Part shown: positions 1 through 12,258 of the stretch, piece after piece
Numbering within the stretch: the stretch's first letter is position 1
How the letters are laid out: each line of letters starts with the position of its first letter
Source of the DNA: Pipra filicauda
Taxonomy: Eukaryota; Chordata; Aves; Passeriformes; Pipridae
DNA length: 64,000 nucleotides
Assembly (NCBI RefSeq): GCF_003945595.2
Contig: NW_024105087.1
Location: forward strand, 124,001 to 188,000
Direction of reading: 5' to 3'
The notes under the pieces: generated by a model
What the model was told of the DNA's origin: nothing
Databases searched by the model: none
What the model saw: only the letters and a program-made list of their open reading frames with translations
Position numbers and translations under genes: made by a program

Positions 1-3000
1 CTTCTCAGAAATTCCTTCTTCAAAGCAGGGGTATAAGTGACCAGAGCAGTATTGAGCACATAGCAAGGGTTCCCTAGGATGCAACTGGTAACTGTCTCTC
101 AGGACTGTGCAGTACAGGGGTTAGGTGTCCAGAGAAGTTAGTTCTGATCCAGGTTCTGATTCTGACTTCAAGCAGCTCTGCTGCTCTCTGCTACTTGGCA
201 TGTCCACTTGAATGAGTAGATTTTCAGGCTCAGTGATTTACCTGCATGGTTCAGGTCATCACTACTTTGTCTAGTCACATGGTTTTGGGAGGAATCAATA
301 GGATCTCCACAGACTTCAGCACGGTCCTTCTCAGCACTGCTGGATGGAAAGGACAAGTGTCAGGGTCACAGAACAGCAGGTCAAGTAAGCAGGAGGATGG
401 ACTACTGTAAGGGAGAAAAAAAAAGAGGAGGAATATTTGTTCACAGAAAAACAAGAGCAGAGAGATGCCTGGGAGTTGAATTTTTTGTCTCCTCTCTGGA
501 TAAGGCTACCTTTCTCTCCTGAACACACACTGATTTTTGTTGTCAAACAGCCCTTAGCAAGTGTTATCCTGGAGCTGGTAAATTCCATTAGGAATTTTCC
601 CCTTTTTATTTCCAAAAACTACTGACAGTTTCTTTCATGTGCCAGAGTACATCAAATCCCATCCCTAGGACCATCAGCTAGCTCATACTGGCAGGGAGTG
701 AGAGATTGTCATAAGGCATGATTAGAAATTATGATAAAGATTTTTGGCATGCCATTCCTTTACATTCCACTTGCAATTAATTATGTCCAAACCTACCAGA
801 TGTGATGAGGAGTACACTTTTGCAGGGTAGCATCGGCTTTCCTCTTGATGTATTTACATTAAACTTAAGGGCTTTCCTTTTTTAAACAGGAAAAAGAGGA
901 TTCTTTGGGCCACAAATGAGGCAAACAGTCTTTCTCAAAATGCGATATTCCCAAGTGTGTAGTCAAACAGTGAGAATGGTTGTCACGGTAACACAGTTCA
1001 GCTTCTGTTTCCCCAATTGGATGATGCAATACTGATTAATTATGCTCATGTTGGGTTGGTTTATTTCATGGATTTATTTAAAAAACTGCTTTTCATGGAC
1101 ACTTGTATAGATTTTATCTATGACTAAGAAGTAGATGAAAAGGTATGTGAATAAGGTCAAAGCAAAATTTTATTCTCAATTTTTGAAAATATCACCAAAT
1201 TGTTCTTCATTAATTCACGAGTTCATCCCAAGATAGAAGCCTCAAGTGAGATTATCAAAATAATTTCCTACCATTACTCAGCATCTTACATTGTTGTAAA
1301 ACTTTTTTTTTTTTTTCTTACTTCAATAATATTTGGGATATTCCTAAAAGCATTTCAGAATGACCCCGGGAAATACCTCTGTAGACAGTGGTGAAAGTTT
1401 GCTCTAGACTCATCCTGAAGACTACTTTTAGTTGTGTGTGATATCATTTCATCTTAGAGAACCAAAGTTAGTCATCTTCAATTTACTTCTGCACCGTAAA
1501 TTATGTTTTATCAGTACATGAGTCTAAGAGCCACTAGACTCCAACAGTCCCCACATGAACAATGAGTCCCACATATATTTAAAGAAATTCAAAAGATCTC
1601 CAAATGCGGAGGGGCCTCTTGGCATGAATTCCAGCAACATACATCTAAGTACTTCAGAAAATGCCACCTGGCACATACTGCGCAGTTTCAGGAGCCCAAA
1701 GTCTTCACAAAGTGAATAATTTCAAGTATCTTATGTTCTCTTCAATAATGAAGTCTGTGTCCATGAATCCACGACCTTCACAGCAATTCATCCTCAATTA
1801 TAGTTACTCCTATTGCATTATCTTACATTTCTGCACTTAGTTCTCCCTTCCTTGCTTGATACTAACATCTCGACCACCAAATAACCCAGGCTGGAAGGAC
1901 TCTGGAGGCCTTGAGTTCAACTTGCTCAAAGCATGGCTTTTCCAGAGATTTTCCAGTCTTTTCTTCTCTTGCAGAGATTAGTTTCAAAACTTTCCAACAA
2001 TGGAGACTTCACAGCCTGCTCCAGTGCTCAGCTGTTCTCACTGCAAGGACCTTTCTGTTATATCTATTAATTATTAGCCTGTGCTGCAATGTGTAAAGCA
2101 TTGCTTCTTATGCTGCGTACCTCCAAGAAGAGTTTGGTTTCATTTTCTGTATAAAGTGAAAACTGAGTGTTCGTCTAATCAGAATCTCCTTCCCTACCAC
2201 GTGTCTTCACAGACATTTTGAAAACTGAGGTGATTACATGGTATTATTAACATTCAGTGTAGTAATGACACTGCAGAAAGACAGTCTTCTCCCTTAACAG
2301 CAAATCTAAGCACAGAGGTTTTTTACAACTTTTATCCCATAGAGAACTTTTATTTCTTCATGGAATCACAATTCACTTAAAAGAATTCTTGAAGTTTTCT
2401 GCTTCACAGTAAAAATATTCCTAAATATAAATATATGCATAAGATAAACATTCATGCTGACACAAGTGGGTTTTTCAAGGTATCTTATTAAATCTAAGCA
2501 CGTGTTTAACTTTTATCTGACCAGAAGCAGCTTCCTAAATTTTGATTTATTTTTTTTCTGCTAATTACTTCTTGCAATTCAGTTCATAAGTACCTAATGG
2601 AAATCTTTAAGAAGTGACCTGATTTTGCTAAGGTGGAATATCCTGAACCATACACTGCCACTCTGCTTTTCTGAAAAATGTGTCTTCTGTTACGAGTGTG
2701 TATCAGCAAGAAAGTACAGCTAAGGCTCGTGGCCTTACACTTCATTTTTGCATGTTTTTCTTTTTCCTAATGTTTAAAATCATGCAACCTTCAGTATGAC
2801 CTTAAAGTTGGGAAGGGAGGAATAGTTGAACAAGCTTAAGAGTGAAGTTTTCATCAAATCCCCTCAGCAAAACTGTTCATTTGAAATGTGCTTATGAAGA
2901 GAAAATTGAGTTTTGGTCTTGGTTTTTTGTTTACTTGTTTGTTTGGTGTTTTTGGTTTTTTACTACTTGGGTTTTCCAGGAAGGTCTTTCTGTACTGAGT

Positions 3001-6000
3001 GTACAGTGAGATCAGGTATGACAGCTGTGAATGACAAGCTTTAGAGGCACAGTACAAAGTGTGTCAAGGCAAATGTGGGTGATCTTGCGATCAGCCTGTG
3101 CCTTTGAAAATCCAACTGGCAAATAGCTGGACTTCATATCCTGGGTGGGCTCCTACTTTATCTCACTTTGCTCACAGAGCGGCTAACTGGAAAGTTTATG
3201 TGTAAAACCTACTGGACAAAGAGTCTTTCACATTGCAATCATCAGAAAAAATTATTTTTCATTCACTGTAGGAGAGTGAATTAAAAGGTACTGCGGAACT
3301 GGCTCTTCCATTTTATGTGTAGAGAGAAGAGCTTCACTCACACTGAAGTGGTTATGAATATGAATTTTATGGACCATATTTACGGTCTAACTGTAGTCAC
3401 ACATACACAATTTCATATATGAGTTTCTGTAGGGTTTGTATAGGGTTTAACTAGACCTGATCCTCATCTGGAATGAACTGAGCTAACCAGAGTGAAGGAC
3501 ACGTGATTTGCAGACAGTTGAAAGTCTGGCCTTTTCTGCTTAGAAGTAAGGAAAGATATATCCTCCCCCCAAAAGGGAAACCCAGCAAAGTAAGCAGTAA
3601 CCACCAGGTTGATTAAAATATTATGTCTTGGGAAAATACAAGCAATTTGGAGCCCCAAACACACTAAAAATTTTCCCTTTGAAACAAAGTTTCCCTTTGT
3701 TTTAAACCTAGTGGGTTGGTATTCAAAGTTTAAAGTCAAAACGTTTTCGATACTGATCTCTAATGTTACCCAGACTCCTTTGGAAATTGCCTATCTCTTC
3801 CTTTAGACTCTATATACTGTTCTGAAACTAAAAACTAGTGAATATAGCCACACTTTGACTCTCAGTTTTTGCGAGCGGAAGCTCCAACAAATCAAGACAA
3901 GTTCCCTGTCTGGCATAGGCGCTCTCATTTTCCCTAGAGTGTTTTGGGTTGGAATGGAAAACTTCATATTGACATCACATTTGTGCAGGATCTCTTCATT
4001 ATGAATGATCCTAGAAGCTGCACCAATTGCTTCTCTATCTGCTAGATGCCAGTGGCAGCACTGGTTTGTTAGTGCCTTCTCTGAAGTGCTGTGATCAAGG
4101 CATCAAGTCTTGTAATCACTTAGAGCCTACAACGCCACTACCTTATCTTTGGAAGATGCATATTCCCATGAGAAGCCCTTGTTTTGTGCTGTTAATTATT
4201 GTTAACAATGATCTGCAGATGACTCTCCTTTTATACAATTTCTTTCTTTGTATCCTTTTTTTTGGAAGCTGCCAGACGCATTTGGTTTAAAATTGATACA
4301 TATTCCAATACTGATCAAACACAGCTTTGATTTTCCTTTGTTCCCTTCTTCTCTCTATCACTGGTTCAGTTACATTTCAGGAATGATGAATAAGGCTGGC
4401 TGGGAACTAATTATAAAAATGCAAGTTGGAAGAAATACAATTTGTACCATTGTCCTTTATCTTTCAAGCAGCTAAAATGATCACTAATATTTCATAAATG
4501 AAAGGGAAAAATTAAGATACAACTGTTAGAATTGGGCTATATTATAAATAATGGTTACTAGGGAGATTTCAAGAGAGCTTAATTTGGGAACACAAGAGTC
4601 TTTGAGAGGAACTGAGCTCTGTGCTCCTAAATCCCCCTGTGATAGCTCTAGAAAAATATTCCCTTAAGTCATTAGATCACTTTAGAAAGTACAGTAGAAA
4701 CACAGAGAGCAGTATCTTGCTAAGCCATAAGTCCGACCTGATTCCTAAGTGACCGGGGCTTGCAAACTGTTGCCTTTTTATTTTAGCATGATGCAACATG
4801 CTACAGACATACCTGCCCCTTCACTTATACAGCTACTTTTCCAGGACATATTCTTTTTCTGAACTGGCATAGTTTCTGGAGACCTTTCTGTTTCTCTGTC
4901 GCAGCTGATCCTCTTGCTTCCTTATCTTCCATCCCGGGTCCTGCCGCTGCCTCCCAATTTGCCCTTGTCCCTCCACAGCTGCCTTAGTACCCACCTCACA
5001 TTCAGCTTTACTCCTGCCTCTTGTTCCAGCAGGAGGTCCAGCATAAGAGACCCAGCAAAATTAATTCATTTGGGACCTACTTTCAGGTCTTTTCCTCCAG
5101 TGCTAGAGTGTTTCAAATGGTGAGTCACTATTTCAGCCAAAAAACAGTGCCACCAGAAAACAGTGTTCCTACAGATTTTGGCTCTTATGATGCATCATTA
5201 TTGATTTCTGTTGCTTCATGTTGATTCATTTCAACTGAAATGTGTATTTTTGATATAAAATAATTCACTGTTGCCTCTATTTTAGATCCATAATTTGAGA
5301 AAATGGCTTGAAGTAATGAAAGGCACTTTTGAAAGCCAAGGCCGCTTTCAGTCTAAGAAGGCTTGGAGAGGATTTCTTTGTCTCATGGCTGTCACTGTCA
5401 GTTCATCAGCAGGAAAACTTTCTTTCCTCGGATGATAGCAAAGGTATACCACAGTCCATGTCTACAGCAGCAAGATCAATGCCTACCCTCCATGCTGTGC
5501 CCATCAGAGATGTTCACAGCCCACCCACAAGCACAACCCCACCCTTCATCCCACTCTGCATCTCTAGTCTGTGCTAGCACTGACCAAAGACCTCCAGATC
5601 CCGAGAGGACCCAAAAGAGATATTGTATGGAGGAATATCAGAAGAAATCAAACATACAGCAACATTTCTGTCATATACTTCCCGAACTCCAGCTTCCTGA
5701 GCTGGATGTTGTTTTTATGTCTAAGAAAGCCTCACAGTGTAGTTCTCTTCATTAACTTTTCCTGTCTCCAGGAAAAATTCCCTAAAAGATTTGCAGCCAA
5801 ACTTTGGCCAGGAATGCCACACACAAGAACTGCCTCTTGTTTTTAATCTATCTCCTGCTATTTTTGCCTGATAGTCCTCATTTCTCTCCTAAGAGACATA
5901 GTGATTAGTCATTTTCCTCTCCACTTACATCAGGGGCGCTTAAGGAATGTCCAGGAGCATAAGGACAAACATTTTAAAAACTCATAAATTAAGAAAACTG

Positions 6001-8059
6001 AGAATCCTTTAAAACAAGAAAACAAAGTTTTCTCACAGTTTCACACATACTTCAAATGAGCAGTGTGATGATGAAAGAACAGTCTCTTGAGTTGGAGAGG
6101 AGTTGTAGTCCTGCACATCTAGGAGCTGGCTGTACTTAGCTTTAAATGAGGCTCTCTGGAAGGGTCTATGGCTGATGAACATTACCAAAGCCCCTGCATA
6201 CTGTTTGTGAGTTTTCATGTACATTAAAAAGTGATAAGTTGGCCGCCTACTGTTCATATTTTTGCATCAGATGGTTTTGTCTCACATCACGAGAAACTAA
6301 ATGGTTTTAGTTTAAAACAGATGGCAAACTGTTGGCAGGAGCTTTCAGAGGCATCAACAATTGTAAAGTAAAGTAGGACTCATAGGACAGATGAGAAATT
6401 AAATACCCAGTGCTAGAAAGTGACCTGAAATTAAATCCAAGGTATAGGCCATCACACAGCAGGATGTTGAAAACTTTCCTACAGATCTGCATTCTGCAAC
6501 TAGCTCCTGTCTCTTTCAAGGACAGAGCAAAAGCCCCATTTTGAAAGATTGCCTTTTGGAGAAAAGAAATTCACATCCAAGTCTGTATCAGGCCATTTCC
6601 ATGTTTCTCACAGACTGTTTCAGACAGAATTCCTGTCTCTTCTGAGCCAGGTGAGAAAAACTCCTTGGTACGACAGAACAGCAGAAACAAAACACCGCAA
6701 AAGTAATTTTTAGTAATAAAAGACAGTCTGTTAGCCTATCAAACACAAGCATACACAAGATACTCCTAAACACACACATCTATGTTGTGACCTGCAGTTC
6801 ACCTGCCCGAAATCCTGAGTCAAGCATCTGGCTTAGGAAATACTTCTGTTGGAATACACTGGCAGGTCAGTAGGCACAAACATGCTGAGGGGTTATCACA
6901 ACTGGCAAGACTGAAAGCTTTGCATTTCACCTTGCCTCAGTGCAGTGTCCTGGGCATGGGGGCTGTTCTTCCTCTGGTGTAGGAGCTGCTGCTGGAACGA
7001 AGAGCAATCCCCCATAACAGGGAGCCTACCTACAGGCTATCCCTGCCGCAGGAGATGAGTCTGAAAGCTGCCACATGAATATTCTTGCTGCTTAGAAATG
7101 GAAACACAGGCCAAGAGCTGTTCAATTCAGTCTTGAGAAAGCGAGTCAGCCAGACAGGCAGAGTGACAGCTGCTATATGCCAGTTGAAGCTGGCCCCACA
7201 AGCTTTTGTCACAGAAGAACACTGTTCCTACATGCCAGCTAACTCATCCCTATGATTAAAATCATTGTCAATCAACCATCATCCCGAACCATCTTTCTAG
7301 CATCCCTATTTATCCCTTCATGACACCCTGAACTTCTGATCACCCTGAGCTGTAGTTCTCATCCTTCTAGGAGTCCTGAATAACTTCAAGAAGACACTAA
7401 TTTTGAGGAAATCCAAAATAAAAGCTGGACCTTTACTCCTTCTATAGACACTGTCAAGTTAAAAATTGCTTTGTGTCACATGTAAGGTTTTTCAATACTT
7501 TCAAAAATTCCCAGGACTTCAAGGCTTCTCTTACTCAGGAAGACAGAAATTTTCTTCTGCATAGATATATTTTAATTATTACCTAGCTAGTAAAAGTAAA
7601 GAAGGAGAAAGACAGTCCCTCCTGAAAAGGGTAAGTGTGCATTCAGTTTCTCCCAGGATCAGTCAGTCCCTTTTCCTTATACTTTCTCATAATTCTCTAG
7701 TGAGTCAAAATTCTTCTGCTGATGGGCTTAAGATGACCCAAATGCTTTTGAAACCAGGCATGTTTTTCTTACACTGTTTGTCTCTCCATGCATAGCTCTT
7801 TTCATAGCCCTCCTGGGCTCCTTTATACAGCACCCATGTCTTCTCAAATTCTTTAAAGAAGAGTCATGATTAAGTCAAATCAGCACTTGGGTTTCCATTT
7901 TCATGTGAATGATTATGTGCCACTGGTTTAACTGATTTGGTTATTTTTTTATGCATCACTGTGATGAAATTTTATTATGACTCAAAAAAGTTGCACTTAA
8001 GACAATGTTGACCTAACATTTTGATTTTTTCAAATTCTTTTGTGACCAAGGTTGTTAGA
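1..8059. other. Unique AT-rich non-coding stretch, no gene seen
   Basis: I see no gene or recognisable mobile element here. Open frames are scattered, overlapping and short; the longest is a 130-codon plus-strand frame at 5363-5755 with no recognisable domain, flanked by other frames that are equally open. A TG-rich low-complexity tract lies at 2911-2961. A locally pyrimidine-rich patch runs from about 4855 to 5035. This is consistent with intergenic or intronic DNA. Exons shorter than about 150 bases could be missed by eye. Confidence 0.6.
2911..2961. repeat. TG-rich low-complexity tract (TTTGG/TTTTGG type)
   Basis: The plus strand is made almost only of T and G, in irregular TTTTGG and TTTG units, with a few interrupting A and C. 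It is one of several such tracts in the window (45.1, 53.6 and 58.9 kb on the same strand; 42.7 kb as its complement). It is not a regular microsatellite, because the unit length varies. Confidence 0.7.
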
Positions 8060-8724
8060 TATAAGTCATCTACCTGGACTTGTGTGAAGCATTTGACGCT
8101 GTCCTGCATGACATTCTTGTCTCTAAACTGGAGAGACGTGGATTTGATGGATAGACCCCTCAATGGATAAGGAACTGGCTAGGTGGCTGCACTCAGAATT
8201 GCTGCAGTCAACGGCTCAATGTCCAAGTGGAGGCCAGTGACAAGTGGTGTTCCCCAGAGGTTGGTATTGGGACCAGCACTGTTTAATGTCTTTGTTGATG
8301 ACATGGATGTTAAGATTAAGTGCACCCTCAGCAAGTTTGTTGAGAATACCAAACACAGTGGTATGGTCGACACACTGGAGGGAAGGGATGCAATCCAGAG
8401 GGACCTCAACAGGCCTCAGAGGTGGGCCTGTGCAAACCTCATGAAGTTCAACAAGGCCAAGCGCAATGTCCTGCATAGGGGTCAGAGCAATCCCAAGCAC
8501 AAATGTAGGTCTCACTGAGAATGGACTGAGATCGGGCCTGAGGAGAAGGACTTGAGGGTGCTGGTGGATGAGAAGCTCAGCATGTTAAGGCAATGCGTGC
8601 TTGCAGATGAGAAACCCAGCTGTATCCTGGGCTGCATCAAAAGTAGTATGACCATTCCACTCCGCTCTGATGGGACTCCACCTGGAGTACCGCATCCAGC
8701 TCTGGGGTCCCCAGCACTAGAAAG
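8060..8724 (+). mobile_element. CR1 LINE, 5' part of a split copy (reverse transcriptase region, decayed)
   Basis: This is a 5'-truncated CR1 non-LTR retrotransposon in plus orientation, interrupted after 8724 by an LTR and resuming at 9318. Recognisable CR1 ORF2 segments include SGVPQ followed by LGPALFN, CTLSKF, DTLEGRDAIQRDLNR and NLMKFNKAK within the 111-codon frame at 8183-8518. The catalytic F-A-D-D motif of CR1 reverse transcriptase reads FVEN here (residues 52-55 of that frame), so both aspartates are gone. Upstream and downstream CR1 homology continues in other frames with stops, for example LVDEKLSML at 8552 onward. The copy is inactive. The family identity is from recognition of the conserved sequence; the subfamily is not assigned. 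Confidence 0.92.
8720..8724. repeat. Target-site duplication, left copy (GAAAG)
   Basis: GAAAG immediately precedes the TG start of the LTR and is repeated exactly at 9318-9322 after its CA end. Removing the LTR and one copy restores continuous CR1 sequence (…CCAGCACTAGAAAG / ACATAGACC…), which confirms the insertion point. Confidence 0.85.
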
Positions 8725-9317
8725 TGTGGTAGATTAAACCTGGCTGAATGCCAGGCACCTACCAAGCTGCTCTATCACCCTCATTCTCAGCTGGACAGGG
8801 AGAGAAAACAAGGTGGAAAACAACTAGTAGGTTGAGATAAGGCAGTTTACTAAAGGAAAAGCAAAAGGTTGCATGCACACAGGCAAAGGAAAAAAACCCA
8901 AATATTTTATTCTCTACTTTCCACCAGCAAGCAATGTCCAGACACTTACTGTGAAGCAGGGCTCCATCACACATAACAATTGTTCAGGAAGGCAAATATA
9001 AATAACAAATGCCTCCCCCTCTTCCTCCTCCTTATCTTAGCTTTTATATCTGAGCCGACATCATATGGTATGGAATATCCCTGTTTTCAGCTTGGGGTCA
9101 GTTGCCTCATTGTGTCCCCTTCCAAAGGTTTGACTGCCCCCAGCCTGTTGATGGAGGGGTGGAATGCTGGAGAGACAGCCCTGATGCTGTGCCAGCACTG
9201 CTCAGCAGTAACCAAAACGCTGGTGTGTTATCAACACCTTTCTAGCTACCAAAGCAAAACACAGCACTGTGAAGGCTGTTATGGGAAAATGAATTCCATC
9301 TCAGCAGACCCAATACA
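8725..9317 (+). mobile_element. ERVL-like solo LTR nested inside CR1
   Basis: This 593-bp element starts TGTGGTAG and ends CCAATACA, giving the canonical TG...CA termini. It is flanked on both sides by GAAAG (8720-8724 and 9318-9322), a 5-bp target-site duplication as made by ERVL-type and many other retroviral integrases. A TATA-like TTTTATATCTGA lies near 9040 and is followed by CATCATATGG and TATCCCTG, a block that aligns with the LTR at 21.0 kb and gives the plus orientation. There is no internal gag/pol sequence or second LTR nearby, so it is a solo LTR left by recombination between two LTRs. The 159-codon frame at 8980-9459 crosses the LTR/CR1 junction and is not a gene. Confidence 0.88.
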
Positions 9318-9322
9318 GAAAG
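9318..9322. repeat. Target-site duplication, right copy (GAAAG)
   Basis: This is the second copy of the 5-bp duplication, directly after the terminal TACA of the LTR. CR1 homology resumes here. Confidence 0.85.
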
Positions 9323-9762
9323 ACATAGACCTTCTGGATAGAGTCTACAGGAGATCCACAAAGGTGATAAGAGGGCTGGAGCACCTCCTCTGTGAGGACA
9401 GGTTGAGAACTGGGATTTTTTTACCCTGGAGAAGAGGTGGCTTCAGGGAGACCTTATAGCAGCCTTCTAGTCCCTAAATGGGGCCTCGAGGATGGGGAGG
9501 GCCTCTTTTTGAGGGAGTGTAGCCATAGGACAAGGGGTAATGGCTTTAAACTGAAAGAGGGCAGGTTTAGATTAGATATTAGGAAAAAATTCTTTATTAT
9601 GGCAGTGGTTAGGCACTGGCACAAGTTGCCTGGAGAAGTTGTGGATGCCCTACCCTTGGAAGTGTTAAAGGCCAGGTTGGATGGTCCCTGACCATGGCAG
9701 GGGGTTGGAAGTAGATCTTTGAAGGTCCTGTCCAACCCAAACTATTCAATGACTCTATGATA
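9318..9762 (+). mobile_element. CR1 LINE, 3' part of the split copy, with 3' end
   Basis: This continues the copy at 8060-8724 after the LTR. The 84-codon frame at 9437-9691 carries the CR1 ORF2 C-terminal signature: [34 protein letters not shown] and KARLDG. The 3' untranslated end reads GGTTGGAAGTAGATC … GTCCTGTCCAACCCAAACTA and ends in a degenerate ATTCAATGACTCTATGATA, the decayed form of the ATTCTATGA-type CR1 tail. Frameshifts and stops separate it from the upstream reading frame, so it is non-functional. Confidence 0.93.
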
Positions 9763-11915
9763 TACATGCAGTACTACACTGCTGAATCTTTCAGTCTCTA
9801 CTAGAAAAATGCTTCAGTCCTAAAACTTTACTCTTTTATGTTCTTGGTCTCCCTTTTCCTCATGCAGTCATCTCCAAAATACAACACTACTTATATCTGC
9901 ATCTCCAGTATCCTACTGCTGGAAGAAATTACATGCAATAAAAAAACCATCTTTTCTTCTTGTACAGACATGCTGACATTTGCTCAAAAATCTCACATGT
10001 TCATACAGACAATGAGGAAGGCAGCATAACCATAAAACCTGATATAATAAAACCAAATTGAAAAAAAATGAGATTAAAACAATCCCCTTCTCTGTATAGT
10101 TCCTGAGATGGTCTTCCATTTTCATCTCTCTTTCCTCTTTGTTCCCAAATTGACTCCAGTGAACACCAGTCACCTCAACATGTTTGGAGAATTGTTCAAC
10201 CAGACTTGTCCTCTCTGAATTGTATGCTTTGAGCCTTTTCTTGTTTGGTGACAGTATAGAACAGAAGAACCTATCTCCCAAAAGACATAACCTTCTCTCC
10301 ACATGCTGATCCAAGAAAGTAGGACTCCAGAAGCCAGTGCTTACTGCTGATGTCAGAACTTCCTTTACAGTGACTTCTCCTTTACAGAAAGCAGAAATAA
10401 GACCATGACTTCTTACCAGATAGTCAAATCCACAGAGAACTGAAGGCTGTCTACCACTCTTTTTGACAGGTAAAGGTGCAGACCTAGGACGTAGAGATAA
10501 ATCACAAGTGATTTCACCGAAAAAAAAAATATTTTTTCCCCCCTGTTTAAATCTTGGAGAAGGTAGCTCTCACAGTGCACATGCAATAAAGCAGCTTGAT
10601 CTGGCCTGCGCTACAAACCATCTTGACAGTTCCCAAACCCTCTTGGAACAGCAAAACTTAAAGCAAACTCTTTAACCTAACATCAGACTGAGCCTACAAA
10701 AGGATGTGAATCCTGCTCAGTTTCCAAACCAAGACAGTTTAAACCTGGGGTTCCTTAAATCACTCTGGAACCCCAGTGATTTTAACTTGAACTTCCAGGA
10801 TACAAAAGAAACTAAGGACAAATCCAGTTTGCAGAATGAATTTTAGTGTGATTATGACTTTGCCAAGTTCAGCTTACCACATTCAGGGTGCAACTTGGGC
10901 TACAGACTCTTAATTGCCTGACTTGGGGACAAAGGCAGGCTTAGGATAAATCACAGTGAAATACAACAGAGGATTTTGGGGCAGAGGACTGCTGGTGGGA
11001 TTAATACATGTACATTATCCCTGCAATTAAAAGCATCCATCCTCCTCTATAATGCATGACCACCTTATCCAAGTATTGGTGCATCCTTCAGAAGAGGTAT
11101 CACCCCTATTTTTGCAGAAGGAGCACAGATATGAGCATATACCAGGTCCATACAGTAGGCAGCTGATTCAGAGGGGTATAAACTGTGCTAAATTCTCACA
11201 TAAAGTCAGAAAAACATGAATTTTATTTCTAAGGATTTATGACATTCCCATCACAACACCCTGAAGCACACTGGATGTACACAGCGAAACACACCATCTT
11301 TAACTACCATCAGGTGTTTCCTTTTACTTTTAATTGGTAGTCTGCAGAATTCTGGTATAGATTGCCTCTGCACAAATGAGTTTGGATCTAACTGAATTTT
11401 GTGTTTTTCCTCAAATACCTGGAGGCAACCTGGCATGGACACCCTGTGGTATGAATTAATATCTATTATCCCTATCACTCTATTTGATTCAGCCAGCAGA
11501 ACATTTAAGTAAAAAGGTTTCTTTGGAGTTTTGAGCCTGTCTAAATGCTGCAGGTACTTTCCGTATTTGTTTTCCTCCATGAAAAAAATGCATCCCTGAA
11601 TGATAAATCATTGTGAAAAGTGACCAAACAGCAGATCCACCTTTGTTCATTAGCAAACAGCATTGTCTGGGAACACAGGATATGCCAAACTGCATTTGTC
11701 TAGGTTAGTTCCTTCTTTTTAAGGACAGCCATCGCTAGATACTTCAGGCAGAGGTGGACAGAACTAATGCAGGTAAAGGCAGGCAAATTTGCCTACATAT
11801 TGATGCTCCCTGATCCAACAGATTTATTATGTTGCCCCCCTGTAGGGGCCAAAAACTGTACCCTGTCCTACCAAGTGGGAACAGTAGGGTGGGAAGCACG
11901 GCATAAAGGCAAGTG
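9763..11915. other. Unique non-coding stretch, no gene seen
   Basis: No recognisable element is present. The 133-codon minus-strand frame at 9913-10314 and the 109-codon minus-strand frame at 11251-11580 are the longest open frames. Neither shows a family motif, and lengths of this order are expected by chance in AT-rich DNA of this size. An A-tract/T-tract pair (A10 then ATTTTTTC) lies near 10521-10541. Confidence 0.55.
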
Positions 11916-12258
11916 TCATAGAATTATTAATGTTGGAAAAGACCTCCAAGATCCTTGAGCAAACTTTGACTGAACACCACCATATCAACTAAATCAGAGT
12001 TGTAAGTGCCATGTTGAGTTGTTTCTTGAACAATTCCAGGGCTGACTATTCCACCACCTCCCTGGACAGCCCATTCCAGTACTTGGCAACCTTTTCAGTG
12101 AAAAAATTCTTCCTGAGTTCCAAAGTGAACCTCACTGGTGCAGCTTGAGGCCATTTCCTCTAGTCCTGTCACTAGTTGCCTGGGAGAAGAGACAGACTCC
12201 CACCTGGCTGCAACCTCCTTTCAGGTAGTTGTAGAAAGTGATGAGACCTCCCCTGACT
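11916..12258 (-). mobile_element. CR1 LINE 3' end, divergent subfamily, minus orientation
   Basis: On the plus strand the segment begins TCATAGAATTATTAATGTTGG, the complement of a CR1 3' terminus. It continues through recognisable CR1 blocks: CCACCACCTCCCTGGACAGC, GTGAAAAAATTCTTCCT, CTTGAGGCCATTTCCTC and CAACCTCCTTTCAGGTAG. The wording of these blocks (CAACTTGAGGCCATTTCCTC type) differs from the copies at 28.7 and 48.2 kb and suggests another CR1 subfamily. Homology fades after GAGACCTCCCCTGA near 12255, so the copy is strongly 5'-truncated, which is usual for CR1. No intact frame remains. Confidence 0.88.

Noticed and set aside
5363..5755. 130-codon plus-strand frame, Ser/His/Pro/Gln-rich
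   Set aside because: The adjacent frames at 5329 and 5571 are similarly open. There is no domain and no splice or promoter context, so it is consistent with chance.
8980..9459. 159-codon plus-strand frame, the longest in the window
   Set aside because: It starts inside the solo LTR and runs across the insertion junction into CR1, so it is a chimeric accident and not a gene.
9913..10314. 133-codon minus-strand frame
   Set aside because: It has no recognisable domain. With roughly 60% AT on both strands, one or two frames of this length are expected by chance in 64 kb.
11251..11580. 109-codon minus-strand frame with a reasonably protein-like composition
   Set aside because: No family is recognised, there is no conserved flanking frame, and its length is within chance expectation.
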